A stretch of DNA of 64,000 nt, taken from the NCBI GenBank assembly GCA_019448385.1, contig JAGTXO010000003.1, forward strand, positions 434,001 to 498,000, read 5' to 3'. Shown piece after piece: positions 50,901 through 60,381 of the stretch; the first letter of the stretch is position 1; every line of letters begins with the position of its first letter. The notes beneath the pieces were generated by a model. It did not search any database, had not been told where the DNA came from, and was given only the letters and a program-made list of their open reading frames with translations. This stretch comes from Diacronema lutheri. Lineage: Eukaryota > Haptophyta > Pavlovophyceae > Pavlovales > Pavlovaceae. The position numbers were made by a program, and so were the translations under genes.

Positions 50901-51669
50901 GCTCGCCACGCTCCTCGCCCTCGCCCTCGCCGCCTCGTCGATGCAGGCGCGCGCGCACCGCGCGCCAAAAGCGCCGCGCGGCCGTCGCGCGCGCACGCCT
51001 CTTTGCGCTCATCGCCGCTGCACGGCGTGTGTGCGCGCGCGCGCGCGCGCGCGCGCGCAGGCGTCGATCGAGGCGTACGGCGCGGATGAGATCGCGGCCT
51101 TTGCGCGCGAGCGTGCAGGCGGTGCATCGCCCCTCGCCTTCTTGATCGCGCGCACGGCGGCGGCGCTGGGCGCGTCAATTGCGCTCGGCTATGCGCTGCT
51201 CCTGCCGCTGCACGCGCTGCTCGAGCCTCTTGCCCCCTTCGAAGAGCTGCTGCTGCCACTCTGCGCGCTCGCGCTCGCGGCCGACGGTTGCGGCCTACTT
51301 CTTGCGCTCGTTGCGCGCCGCTCGGCGCAGCCGGCGGGCGCGCTGCTCGCGGCCGGCGCGGCGCTGCTCGCCGGCACCTTCCCGCCGCTCTCGCAGCTGC
51401 CGCCGGCCATCGGGCTGCTCTCGCGCGGCTCGCCGTGCCGCTGGACCGTCGATTGGCTCCTTCTCCTCATATACTCGCCGATTGGCGCGCGCGGCGGCGT
51501 GCTTGGCGACGCGGCGTCCCAGTTGATGGCCACCTTCCGGTACGGCACGCTCTGCGACATGACGGGGCCACTCGCGACCTGCGCGGGCGTGCGTCACGCG
51601 GCGCTCGGGCTCGGCGCAATCGCGCTCGTCACGCGCGTGCTCGCCTACTGTGTGCTGCGCTCGAGCTGA
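47951..51669 (+). CDS. ABCG-like half transporter with degenerate ATPase site
   Basis: Exon 1 (47951-49603) and exon 2 (49861-51669) join ELVANP to SFLFVEDPTAALDPASAR across a 257-bp intron (GTGCGC...GTCAG). The protein begins with an Ala-rich region and two membrane-like segments (CVLVVALALPAALCALAA, AYAALGLTLGCALLAAV). Then comes the ABC domain: the Walker A position reads SAAPASAASTLVRVLAG (no GKS/T), the Q-loop region is KFIAYVPPAHEPSL, the signature region is VGELRGSERLRLSVAIEL and Walker B is LFVEDPTAALD, with D and E swapped. The C-terminal part has about six membrane segments. Order NBD then TMD is that of ABCG. Smaller introns near 49420-49520 (in frame) and 50945-51058 (GC-AG type) are possible. 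Divergent from GT47, with 124 bp between starts. Confidence 0.75.
49684..49857. repeat. Homopolymer runs inside an intron
   Basis: A run of 12 or more G at about 49695-49709 and a run of about 15 C close to the acceptor (about 49838-49855) lie in the ABCG intron. The C run forms the polypyrimidine tract of the acceptor; together the two runs could pair in the transcript. Confidence 0.8.
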
Positions 51670-52028
51670 CCTTAACCTGAACTCTGCCGATGACGCGTTG
51701 CTCGTTCCCGGCGGGTGCCGCAGCTCGCCGTACGAGGGCGTGCAGCTCGGGCGTGAGTGAGCCACGCGATGCCGTCGCTCGCTGGCTAGCATGTGGAGTC
51801 AGCGCTGCACGGCGCACTCGAGCCCACGGCCGAGCGAACGGTGAGCGAGAAGCGCAGGAACGCATCGTGCGTCTCGTGGTAGGCCACGAGCCCGCGTTGA
51901 ATGATTCTGTCGCACCGTCCGTCCCAGGCTCCCACCTCTCCCTTCCCCCCCAACACCTTCCGTCCGCCTCATCGACGCCATGCTGATGCCACGCCAGCAG
52001 CAGGGCAAAGGGCATCGTTCTTCTGCCG
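51670..52028. other. Spacer, no gene seen
   Basis: About 360 bp, lower GC, between two plus-strand genes. Contains a CT-rich stretch (51930-51960) close to the next ATG that may be the promoter of the DUF5690 gene. Confidence 0.4.
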
Positions 52029-53639
52029 ATGAATGACGGCGTGCCGCGCGGCGCCCTGATGGGCGCGTCGCCGCAGCGCGCACGCGCGCAGGCCGCGGCG
52101 CTTGCAATTTCGTGCTTCGCCTTCTACGCGTCGGTCTTCTTCATCAAGTCTGCCATGTTCGCCGCGCAGTGGCGAGGCGAGCGCGCGTTTGGCGTGGACT
52201 TCAAAACAGCGCTTGCGTCCGCGCACACGATCGGCTACCTCGCGGGCAAGGCGCCCGCGCTCGCGATTGTCCCGAAGCTCGAGCGGCACCAGTTCCTCCG
52301 CGCATCGCTGTTTATCGTCTGGCTCGCTGCTGCGCTCGTCGGCGCGTCGGCCGCGCTGCCGCCTGCGCTGAGCGTGCTGTGCATCTTCTCGGCGTGCGCG
52401 TGCCTCTCGCCATGCTGGTACGTGCTGCAGCGCTCGGTCGAAGGGCGCGCGTTCACGGAAGCGATCATGTCGGTCGCCTCGCTCTCAGTGATTGGGATGA
52501 GCGGCGTCGCCAAGGCGACGGGCGCGCAGATGCTGCAGCGCGGCACGTCGGAGCGGTGCATGGTCGCATGGTGCGCGCTCGGCGGCGCGCTGCTCGGCAC
52601 CGTGGCCGCGGTGGCGGTCGGCATGCAGCCGCCGCCGTCCGCCGTGGACGTGCGGCTACGCGGCAGCCGCGCGCGTGTCGCGTCGCTCCGCGTCGAGTGC
52701 GTTCTGCTGCTCAGCCGTTACGGCCGCGGGATCGCGCTGAGCACCGCCGCCCTTGTGCTCTGCGGCACGGTGCGTGCGTTCCGAGACTTCTTCCACGCGG
52801 AGCTGCTCGCGGCGGCGGGGTTGCAGCGCTCGCCGTCCGCATTCGCGTCGACCGAGCTCGTCGTCTGCGCGCTCGTCCTCGGCGTCACCGCGTGCTTCTC
52901 GCGCGTGCGTGACAACCTGCTCGCCGTGCGGCTCATCTGCGCCGCAGCCGCGTTCGGCGGCGCGCTCGTCGCCATCGTCAACGGCGCGTGGCTTGCGGGA
53001 AGCATTGGCGGGTACGCGTGGATTGTCGGGACGGGCGCCGGCACCTTTCTCGCTTACGTGCCTCTCGGCACGATGCTTTACGACCGACTGCTCTCCGCAG
53101 GCGGCGAGGAGGTCACATCGACACCGCTCACGCTCGCGGGCGACACCCTCGTGCTGCTCGCCACCGCCGTCCTCCTCGCGGCGAGCCGGCCGGTGGGCGG
53201 CTCGGTTGGCTATGCCGAGCGTGGCGGCGTGGAGGACGACGCCCGGACCGTGGCGTTCGATCAGACGGCTCGATTTTTCGCGCGCCTTGCCCTCGTCTGC
53301 GGCATTCTCGTCGCGCTGCTCACGAGCGCGGGCGGCGTGGCGCTCGTTGGCGCGGTCCGGCAGCAGCGGCGGCAGGTGCGCATCCGGCACGAGAGGTCGA
53401 ACGGAGCAGCCGACGCGCGCGACGAGGCGGAGACGCAGAACGACGAGCGCAGGTGTGACGACGGCGGCGGGACGGTGCTGCGCGGCAGGGCGAGCGGCGA
53501 GCTGCCGCACCTACTGCCGCACGGCAGAATCGCGGGTGGCTCCATGGGCGAGCCAGGCGGCTCCAAGCGCGAATGGCACGACGCTGAGCTGGAGCACGAT
53601 CACTCTGCGGAGAGAGGCGGCTCGAGCACGAGGCGGTAG
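52029..53639 (+). CDS. DUF5690/MFS-like multi-pass membrane transporter
   Basis: 536 residues, start ATG at 52029. Begins SCFAFYASVFFIKSAMFA, then VDFKTALASAHTIGYLAGKA, matching the DUF5690 signature (FxxYxxM...K...Q..GY..SK). At least ten hydrophobic segments are visible (LFIVWLAAALVGASAALPPA, LLGTVAAVAVG, LVVCALVLGVTACF, VLLATAVLLAASRPVG and others). The C-terminal 90 residues are hydrophilic. The family is uncharacterised; relatives sit near the major facilitator fold and are probably secondary transporters. Substrate unknown. Confidence 0.8.
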   Translation: MNDGVPRGALMGASPQRARAQAAALAISCFAFYASVFFIKSAMFAAQWRGERAFGVDFKTALASAHTIGYLAGKAPALAIVPKLERHQFLRASLFIVWLAAALVGASAALPPALSVLCIFSACACLSPCWYVLQRSVEGRAFTEAIMSVASLSVIGMSGVAKATGAQMLQRGTSERCMVAWCALGGALLGTVAAVAVGMQPPPSAVDVRLRGSRARVASLRVECVLLLSRYGRGIALSTAALVLCGTVRAFRDFFHAELLAAAGLQRSPSAFASTELVVCALVLGVTACFSRVRDNLLAVRLICAAAAFGGALVAIVNGAWLAGSIGGYAWIVGTGAGTFLAYVPLGTMLYDRLLSAGGEEVTSTPLTLAGDTLVLLATAVLLAASRPVGGSVGYAERGGVEDDARTVAFDQTARFFARLALVCGILVALLTSAGGVALVGAVRQQRRQVRIRHERSNGAADARDEAETQNDERRCDDGGGTVLRGRASGELPHLLPHGRIAGGSMGEPGGSKREWHDAELEHDHSAERGGSSTRR

Positions 53640-53791
53640 CACGTGAGTGTGCCGTGACGCTCGGCGAGTGCACGGCCAGTGTGGGTGAGGAAGAGGAGCA
53701 GCGCCTTGACGTTGAGCTCCGAGCCGCCTGGGGTTGAGGCGCAGCCGCGCGGCACGGAGGTGAGCAGAGCGCGCCGCGCACCGGCGCGCTC

Positions 53792-55852
53792 TTAGGCGCG
53801 CACGCACGCCGCGTGGGCGCGCGCGCAAGGCAGCGCGCGCGCGCGCGCACCCGCGTCGCCGGAGAGAGGCGCGAGCCCAGTCGCCTGCGCGATCGCCTCG
53901 GCGGTCCACACATCGGCACTGGCGCGCGCCTCCGCCGACGCGGCGCGCACTCCGACAGCCGCGCTGATCTGCGCGAGGTGCGCATTGAGCGGGAGGAATT
54001 CAAATTGCGATCGGAGAAAGGAGGGAGCGCGCCCAAATTCTGCGGGGCTGATCGGACGCAGCCGGCTGCTCGCGGGCTCGGCTGCGCGCGGCGCGTAGGC
54101 AAAGCCCTTCGCGACACCAAGCGCCGGCGCCGGCCTGTTCGGCGCGCCTCCGAGCTCCGACGCGCGCGGCGGTGAAGTGCACGCGGCGTGCGCAGCTCGC
54201 CTCGCCGCGCACTCGAAGGTCGCGTGCGCGCCGGCGGGGGCCGGCGCGGTTGGCGGCGGCGCGCGCGCGAGCGCAGTCGTGCGCAACGGCGAGAGCGAAG
54301 GCGGCGAGTAGGGCAGCCGCTCCGCAAACAGGCTGTCGACGCCATCGCGTGCGGCGGACGGCGCGGCTGCGGTGGGCGAGGGCTGCGTGGTTGCACCGCG
54401 CAGCGGCGCAGACGGACGCGGCGAGGCTGCGAGCGGCTGCCTGGAGGTGCTCGCCAGAACGCGCGGCGAGCTGGAGGCATGGACATGCAGCCGGCTGCTC
54501 CCGCCGCTCTCGAGCAGCGCGCGTGGAGCGAGCGAGCTGCTGCCGCGCACGTTCGCCTCGCCGAGATGGCGAGCCGCTGCGCCGCGCGCAGGGTCCGCCG
54601 CGCCTGGCTGGCGCGGCGCTGAGGGCGGCGCCCGCGGCGACTTGGACGCGGAGCGCGATGTACTCGCACCCGCGGTCGCGGGTCGCGCTGCCGAGCTGCT
54701 CGCCAGCGTGCTCGTGCTCGTGCTCGCCGTCGCGGCGCGTGGCGACGCGCGCCCGGGCGGCGCGCCACGCCGGACGGTTGGGCCTGCGCACGCGCGTGCG
54801 GCGCGGGCGCGCGTGCGGGGCGGTACGCCGATGAGTGCTGCGCGCCGAACGGCGTAAAACGCGTCGCCGCGCACCCTCCAGCCCGCCCACAGACCGTCGC
54901 GCGCCGCGACGTTCGCCCCGCCCCCACCGCGCTCGTGCGCACCGTGCGCGAGGGAGGGCGAGTGCGGGCTGCGCATGGCGGCCGCCGAGCACGACAGGGG
55001 CAGCGCGGAAGGCGGTGGCGAGCGGTCTGGCAGCGCTGGGAGCGGGCTGCCGAGCAGGTCGAGCAGGTCGCCGTGCGCGGCGCCGCTCTTTGCGCCGGAC
55101 GCCACGCCGGCGCACACGCTCGCGCCAAAGTGCGCGGCCGGGCTCAGCGCGCCGCAGTTGGACGGGCCGAGGGCGCGTGTGTGCTCGCTTGCGGCGACAA
55201 CGCGGAGCGAGTGCTCCGAGAGGCCGAGCGACTCGAGCGAGAGCCCCGGTGATGGCGGCAGGTTCTCGTCGAGCTGCGGCTCGGCGGCGGCCGATGCGGG
55301 CGAGCGCAGCGACGTAGAGCCTGGCTGGTCGGCGAGCTCGGCCGCGCCGTGCGCGCACAGGTCGATGTCGAATGGTGGCCCGTCGCTCAGCCCGACGGGC
55401 GCGGTGCCCTCCCATGCCGGCGATGGTGGTAGCTCCAGCTCGGGCGCCGCCTCGACGCTCTGCGGTGGCGCAACCGGCGCACGTGGCGGTGTGCGCGCGC
55501 GCGGCGGCCGCACATAGCCGTACGGCTCGAGAGCGCTCTCGACCGAGGAGAGCGCGGCCTCGTTGCCGTCGAAGAGCGCCTGCGCCTCGGCGAGCATCGT
55601 CGCGGCGGACGCGACGCCCACCTGCTCGCGCAGTCGGCGCGTCCGCGCCTCGAGCTCGCCAACCGTCGAAGTGACCTCGCGCTCGAGGTGAGACCGGGCA
55701 AAGCCACCCTCGGCGCTCGAGAGAGGCGGGCGCGAGACGGCGGAGCTCAGGGCGCGCGTCTCGGTGGCCAGCCAGTGCATCCGGTCGCGGAAGTGCGCGA
55801 AGAAGGCGACGTGCGCCGTCTCGAGCTGATCGCGCACCACGGCCGAGGACAT
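53792..55852 (-). CDS. SKA-complex-like kinetochore protein (SKA3-like)
   Basis: 686 residues from the ATG at 55852. The N-terminus (RDQLETAHVAFFAHFRDRMH, LEREVTSTVGELEARTRR) is coiled coil and resembles the SKA dimer region. A long disordered Ser/Pro-rich middle follows. Near the C-terminus comes LRPISPAEFGRAPSFLRSQF with EFLPLNAHLAQISAAV, the motif that begins the C-terminal globular region in SKA1/SKA3 proteins (xxEFxxxPxYLxxxLxxxxLNxxL). SKA complexes bind microtubules at the outer kinetochore. Assignment to SKA3 rather than SKA1 rests on the coiled-coil N-terminus and length, so it is tentative. Divergent from VDAC, with 119 bp between starts. Confidence 0.55.
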   Translation of the reverse strand: MSSAVVRDQLETAHVAFFAHFRDRMHWLATETRALSSAVSRPPLSSAEGGFARSHLEREVTSTVGELEARTRRLREQVGVASAATMLAEAQALFDGNEAALSSVESALEPYGYVRPPRARTPPRAPVAPPQSVEAAPELELPPSPAWEGTAPVGLSDGPPFDIDLCAHGAAELADQPGSTSLRSPASAAAEPQLDENLPPSPGLSLESLGLSEHSLRVVAASEHTRALGPSNCGALSPAAHFGASVCAGVASGAKSGAAHGDLLDLLGSPLPALPDRSPPPSALPLSCSAAAMRSPHSPSLAHGAHERGGGGANVAARDGLWAGWRVRGDAFYAVRRAALIGVPPRTRARAARACAGPTVRRGAPPGRASPRAATASTSTSTLASSSAARPATAGASTSRSASKSPRAPPSAPRQPGAADPARGAAARHLGEANVRGSSSLAPRALLESGGSSRLHVHASSSPRVLASTSRQPLAASPRPSAPLRGATTQPSPTAAAPSAARDGVDSLFAERLPYSPPSLSPLRTTALARAPPPTAPAPAGAHATFECAARRAAHAACTSPPRASELGGAPNRPAPALGVAKGFAYAPRAAEPASSRLRPISPAEFGRAPSFLRSQFEFLPLNAHLAQISAAVGVRAASAEARASADVWTAEAIAQATGLAPLSGDAGARARALPCARAHAACVRA

Positions 55853-55971
55853 CGCGTTTTGAACACGCGCTTTCGCGCCCCCTGTGCGGTCGGTCGTCGT
55901 TCTGCGAAGGCGCTTTGAGGGCGCGCCACGCTCGTCCTCGGCATCGGGAGATTGCGCCGCGGCTGTACGGA

Positions 55972-56850
55972 ATGCCGTTCGTCCCCGTGCCGCAGTTCTC
56001 GGCGGCGGTGCAGTCGCTCCTCTCTGACGGGTTCGAGACCGTGCGTGGCCTCTCGCTGAGCAAGGGGCGCAAGGCGGTGCGCGTGATCCACAACGTCGAT
56101 GACGGCAACGTTGCCGCGATGGCAACGGCGGCGCGCGACACGCGGTACGGCACGCTCGAGGCGGCGTTCACATCGGAGGGGATGCTCTGCTCGTCCTTCG
56201 TTGCGCAGCCAGAGCGCGCGCCGGGCCTTGCCGTGCGCGTCGACTCGGCCGTCGGCGCGCAGGGCGTGCTGCCGCTCGCCGGCCTCGAGCTCATGTACCA
56301 GCACGAAAAGTTCACCGCGTCCGCGAGTGTGAGCCCGGCGCAGGGCCTGGTGCTGACGGGCACGTCGGGCGCCGAGCCGCTGATGGTCGGCGGCGCCGTG
56401 CTGCTCCAGCCCGACGGCCGCCGATCCACGCTCGTCGGCGTGACGCTCGGCGGCGCAATCAGCGCGATCGTGACCATGCCGCAGGACGCGGGCCCGCTCC
56501 TGCACGCATCCGCGGTGATGCAGCCGACGCCGACAATGCTCGTCGGTGCGATGTGGGAGCGCGCCGTTGGCGCAGCGAGCACCACCGCGCTCGGCGTCGC
56601 GTACCAGGTGGAGGAGCATGCCGTCTCGGTCAAGGCGATGGTGCTGCAGGGCGCGGCAGAGCTCGACGGCCGCTCCGAGCCGTTCGCCGTCGCGAAGGCG
56701 GCAGTAGTCAAGGGCTTTCGCAATGTGCAGCTCGGCGCGTGCGTCGAGCTGCCGATCAAGGCGCCGTCGGGCGCGCCCACCGCGCCCAAATACGGACTGA
56801 CACTCGGCATCTCCCTCGATCCGCCGCCCGAGCCGTCGCCCATCGACTGA
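55972..56850 (+). CDS. VDAC: Voltage-dependent anion channel (mitochondrial porin)
   Basis: 292 residues from the ATG at 55972; the upstream in-frame ATG at 55915 adds an Arg-rich stretch not typical of the family. After a short helix (FSAAVQSLLSDGF) there are about 19 alternating beta-strand-like segments, such as GLSLSKGRKAVRVIHN, YQHEKFTASASVSPAQG and VEEHAVSVKAMVLQG. The last strand reads KYGLTLGISLD, as in porin-3 family proteins. Length fits (usual 280-295). It forms the main metabolite pore of the mitochondrial outer membrane. Confidence 0.85.
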   Translation: MPFVPVPQFSAAVQSLLSDGFETVRGLSLSKGRKAVRVIHNVDDGNVAAMATAARDTRYGTLEAAFTSEGMLCSSFVAQPERAPGLAVRVDSAVGAQGVLPLAGLELMYQHEKFTASASVSPAQGLVLTGTSGAEPLMVGGAVLLQPDGRRSTLVGVTLGGAISAIVTMPQDAGPLLHASAVMQPTPTMLVGAMWERAVGAASTTALGVAYQVEEHAVSVKAMVLQGAAELDGRSEPFAVAKAAVVKGFRNVQLGACVELPIKAPSGAPTAPKYGLTLGISLDPPPEPSPID

Positions 56851-56944
56851 GCTGCGCGCGCGCGTCGCAACGACGTGGCGCGCGGATGCTGGCGGACGCG
56901 CGGACGCGCGGCTTGGCGGCATGCGCGGCCTCGCGCGCGCGCGG

Positions 56945-56985
56945 GGGCGCGCGGGGGGGGGGGGGGGGTTGTTCGTATGTACACC
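56945..56985. repeat. Poly-G tract
   Basis: A run of about 15 G between the VDAC and F-box stop codons. Such runs are rare here and may form a G-quadruplex or mark an assembly-difficult spot. Confidence 0.8.
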
Positions 56986-57043
56986 TTTGAACACCAGCTC
57001 TGGCAGCTGGTGCCCGTGCCAGCATTGGAGTCCGGACCATGGC

Positions 57044-58186
57044 TTAGCTGCAACCGGCCAACGCCCCCCTGATCCCGGCTGCGCCAGGGGCCGGTCCCCG
57101 CGCCATCGCACTTGCGCTCGCCTCGCCCTCGCCCTGCGTGTGACGCGTCCCTTCGACCGCGGGCGCAGCCGCAGCCGCGGGCGCCCCAGCCGCCGCGGCC
57201 GATGGCGCGGCCTCCGATTCTGCGGGCTCGCCTTGCGCAGCAAGCCACGGAAGAAAGTCCACCTTGGGTCCCCACAGCAGCAGGCTCGGTGCTGCGCCTC
57301 TCGCCGCGTCGCTCGCAGGTGCGGCCGCGACGTCGACGCGAGCAGCGCATGCTGTGTCCTGAGCTTTTGCGGAACGTACGCCCTCTTCGCGATGCTCACC
57401 ACGCGCTGCGACCGCACCGACGGCAGGCGCACTCGAGCCGTTGAGCTTCGCAGAAACGGGCAAGCTGCCATAGAAGACTCCGCCGCGCAAAGCCGTGCGC
57501 TCAGCGAGGGGTTGGCGTGCGCAAAACCAGCAGCTCACCATCAGCAGCTCCTTGGGCCTGGCGCTCCGCGCGTCCTCGCTCGCCGGCATATCCGCGAGCG
57601 AGCGGGCCTGGTCCGGGCACTCGCCGCGCGCGCACGGAATGCAGAGGCGCAGGCCCCGGCCAGAGTGCAGCCAAGGGGTGGGCGCGTCGCACGAGACGCA
57701 CGTCCAACGGTGCACGGCCTCGTACAAAGCGCGCCATCCGACCGCCTCGCCGAGGACCGCCAGCTGTGCCTCCGCTGGCAGGTCGCCGCCGGCGAAGAGC
57801 GTGGACGGGGGACTCGGGCAATAGTCACCGCTCTTCACCATCTCGCAGACCACCGACAGAGTCATGTGGAGCGCCTTGCGCGAGCCGAGCCGGCCAAGCG
57901 GTTCGAGCAATCGTCTCTCGGGCACGCGCCCCGCGAGCGCGAACCGATCGCCGAGCGAGACGTCGGCACGGCGTAGCGAGCGCGCTGCGCGTGAGGACGC
58001 GTGCAGGCGCGTCTGCCACTGCGCGCGCACGATCTCGGCATTGGCCTTGGAGACACGCGCGAGCGCACACAGCGCGATATCACTCAGAAAGTGGCAGACG
58101 CACGCCTGCAGCTCGACCGGCAAGAGCTGGATGAGGCTCGCGCGCGTGGCCGTCATGTCGGACGGCTTCAGCTCGTGTACCCCCAT
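57044..58186 (-). CDS. F-box protein with a zinc-ribbon-like motif
   Basis: 380 residues. The F-box at about residues 20-60 reads LLPVELQACVCHFLSDIALC, continuing ALARVSKANAEIVRAQWQTR. Later CVSCDAP and LCIPCARG (spacing about 20) look like a C-x2-C...C-x2-C metal site. The C-terminus is Ala/Glu-rich and disordered. Substrate receptor of an SCF ubiquitin ligase is the expected role; the target is unknown. An alternative start is the ATG at 58156. Tail-to-tail with VDAC. Confidence 0.75.
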   Translation of the reverse strand: MGVHELKPSDMTATRASLIQLLPVELQACVCHFLSDIALCALARVSKANAEIVRAQWQTRLHASSRAARSLRRADVSLGDRFALAGRVPERRLLEPLGRLGSRKALHMTLSVVCEMVKSGDYCPSPPSTLFAGGDLPAEAQLAVLGEAVGWRALYEAVHRWTCVSCDAPTPWLHSGRGLRLCIPCARGECPDQARSLADMPASEDARSARPKELLMVSCWFCARQPLAERTALRGGVFYGSLPVSAKLNGSSAPAVGAVAARGEHREEGVRSAKAQDTACAARVDVAAAPASDAARGAAPSLLLWGPKVDFLPWLAAQGEPAESEAAPSAAAAGAPAAAAAPAVEGTRHTQGEGEASASAMARGPAPGAAGIRGALAGCS

Positions 58187-58336
58187 AGGCGTTTCGGCAG
58201 CACGGTCGTTTCACACTCGGGCGTTTCATGACTGAGCTTCTCATCAAGCGTTGTGAGTTTGTGAGTCACATCGTGCGAGATGCGAGCGGCGACGCGGGCA
58301 CCGCCGGCGCGCACGCGTGGCACGGCCGACTGCGGC

Positions 58337-59713
58337 TCATCGCAATGCGCCGCCGTTCGGGTCGCCGACTGGGCGGAATGCGCTGCTCGGCGCCAGGCCG
58401 TGATCGAGCGGCGCGCCCACAAACAAGTCGGGTGAGTGCTTGACCACCTCAAGCTCAGGCGCGGGCAGCGCCGCGCCCACGCTCGCGGCCGCAGCTGCCG
58501 CCCAGTGCGCGCACTCGTCGCCAAGCGCGGCGGGCGACGTGCAGCCAAGCAGCGCACCGCCATCGGCGGCTGGGCCGCCCGCGCCGCTCGCGGCGGCTTG
58601 CGACGCGTTGTGCAGCATCTGCAGGTACAGAGGCGAAAGGCGGAGCGGCCCGCACGAATCGTCGCCAGCGATGAGCGGCACGTTGGCAGACGCGAGCGGC
58701 GCGCCGGCGAGCGGCAGCTGCGCGAGCGGCGTCACGGCGGGCGTGTGCGCGGCGCAGGATGGCGCCGGCGAGGCGAGCGCGGCGTGCGCCACGCTTGGCT
58801 GCGGGTGGGCGGGGAAGCTCGCAGGCGGCGCAACCGGAGACGCGGCGCCTGCGGCCACGGACGCCGCCGCTAGCGTGGCCGCAGGCGGCGGCTCAGCGAG
58901 CATTTTCGTCAGTAAACGCTTGCGCAGCTCCGCCTTGAGCGGATCCGATGCACCGCTCAACGCATTGGCGCGGTGCGCGAAGCGCACGTCCAGCGCCCCG
59001 CATGCGCCCATGCCGATGCCCGAGGCCACGGCACCCTCCCCAGCGGCGACGGCTGCTGCGCCTGCCACGACGCCGGGAGCGGGCGTGAGCCCAAAGTTGA
59101 GCGCGCACGGCGGCAGCGCCTGCACGCGCCCGTTCACGCTCATGGGCTGCGCGCTCACGATGCCGGCGATCAGCGGCGCGGGCGTCCCATCGGCGCCGAG
59201 CGTGACGGCATGGGGCAGCGCGCCGCCAGGATGTGCGCGCGACGCGTGAGGCGTTGAGCCTGCGCCGGCACGGCTCGCTTCGCGCTGCTTGCGCGCCTCC
59301 GTACGCGTCTGCTTGCGGATCGCCGAGTTCCAGTGGTTCTTGATCGCGTTCTCGGTGCGGCCGGGCAGCATGCGCGCGATCGTCGCCCACCGCTTGCCGT
59401 ACTTGCTCACCGCGTCATTGATCGTCGCCTCCTCGGCCATGGTCCACGTGCCCTTGCAGATGTCGGTGCGCAGGTGGTTGTGCCAGCGCTCACGGCACTG
59501 CTTGCCCATCCGGCCGGGCAAGTGCTGCGCGATGTGCGACCAGCGCTTCGGGCCATGCTTCATCACGAGCGTGTGCAGCTGGCTGTCCTCGGACTGTGTC
59601 CACTCCTTGCGCTTGCCGTTGGCCGAGAAGGGGGAAGCCTCAGCCGAGCCGTCGTCGTCGCCAGTATTACCCCCTGAGCCACCCTGCTGCGTGCTGATCG
59701 GCGTCGGGATCAC
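58337..59713 (-). CDS. R2R3-MYB transcription factor
   Basis: At least 458 residues. The R2 repeat reads KEWTQSEDSQLHTLVMKHG, WSHIAQHLPGRMGKQCRERW; the R3 repeat reads KGTWTMAEEATINDAVSKYG, WATIARMLPGRTENAIKNHW. All tryptophans are in place. The remainder is Ala-rich with a possible activation region (AGDDSCGPLRLSPLYLQML). The first ATG is not in this frame near the N-terminus. The frame opens after GCGCAG at about 59720, a plausible acceptor, so a short upstream exon probably holds the start. Sequence-specific DNA binding in the nucleus; target genes unknown. Confidence 0.9.
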   Translation of the reverse strand: MIPTPISTQQGGSGGNTGDDDGSAEASPFSANGKRKEWTQSEDSQLHTLVMKHGPKRWSHIAQHLPGRMGKQCRERWHNHLRTDICKGTWTMAEEATINDAVSKYGKRWATIARMLPGRTENAIKNHWNSAIRKQTRTEARKQREASRAGAGSTPHASRAHPGGALPHAVTLGADGTPAPLIAGIVSAQPMSVNGRVQALPPCALNFGLTPAPGVVAGAAAVAAGEGAVASGIGMGACGALDVRFAHRANALSGASDPLKAELRKRLLTKMLAEPPPAATLAAASVAAGAASPVAPPASFPAHPQPSVAHAALASPAPSCAAHTPAVTPLAQLPLAGAPLASANVPLIAGDDSCGPLRLSPLYLQMLHNASQAAASGAGGPAADGGALLGCTSPAALGDECAHWAAAAAASVGAALPAPELEVVKHSPDLFVGAPLDHGLAPSSAFRPVGDPNGGALR

Positions 59714-60027
59714 ATTTGCCTGCGCACGCGCCCCGGTACGCGCGCGCGCGCGAGCATGTGTGGGCGCGGCGCGGCGGGCGCGCGCGAGCGCGCGCGCGTG
59801 CGCGACAGGCCGATGCTGCGTTGCGATCGTGCAGTGCGGACCATTGGCCTTTGGATGGGCGTCCCCGCGTCGACGATCATCCCGCCGCTCGCGAGCCTCG
59901 CCAGGACCCGCTGCCTTCCTGGGGCTGCCGAGCAGGCCTTCAGCTGGGTCGCCCTTGCCCTGCTGCCGGGAGGTCTTTGAACAGGATGGGAGACTAAAAA
60001 ACTAAAAAGTACCCACATGCGAGGGAA
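59714..60027. other. 5' region of the MYB gene, no clear gene
   Basis: Contains a minus-strand ATG-bearing segment (MIVDAGTPIQRPMVRT, about 59885) that could be the missing first MYB exon, but the splice donor cannot be fixed by eye. Confidence 0.4.
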
Positions 60028-60249
60028 ATGGCAGCGGCGCAACTGGAAAGGAGGAGAGGGCTCGTCGTGCTCCTGTGCAGCTGGCCGAGCCGGGCTCACG
60101 GGAAGCTGTTAAACTCGGCGCTGGCTTGGTCTGGGGGAGATTTCGTGCCCACCCTGTCGCTCAGCCCACCGCCGCCGCCGCCGCCGCGCGCGCCGCGCGC
60201 CGGCCCGGGCGCATTTGTGACGCACGGCTACGACGAGCCGCAAGCAATG

Positions 60250-60381
60250 CGCGCGATGCAGTTGCTGCGGACGATCGCGAGCAAGCAGTGGCCATGGGCA
60301 ATGCTTGGATTGTCGACGGTCCTGCTCGCCTTTGTCCTCGGCGCGCCGTCCGACGAGGATGATCCGTGCCTGATCGTCTGA
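60250..60381 (+). CDS. Small single-span membrane protein (start uncertain)
   Basis: The frame ending at 60381 has a clear membrane span (WPWAMLGLSTVLLAFVLGA) followed by an acidic tail, PSDEDDPCLIV. The shortest version, from the ATG at 60250, is 43 residues. The frame is open back to an ATG at 60028 (117 residues) through a Pro-rich segment. Eukaryotic tail-anchored or translocon-subunit-like proteins look similar; family not recognised. Confidence 0.5.
   Translation, partial: RAMQLLRTIASKQWPWAMLGLSTVLLAFVLGAPSDEDDPCLIV

Noticed and set aside
56020-56040. tRNA-like GGTTCGAGACC
   Set aside because: It codes DGFETV in VDAC, and no cloverleaf can be formed around it.
54000-57350. Minus open frame of over 1,100 residues
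   Set aside because: Overlaps the VDAC and SKA3-like genes in another frame and has no domain; a shadow frame.
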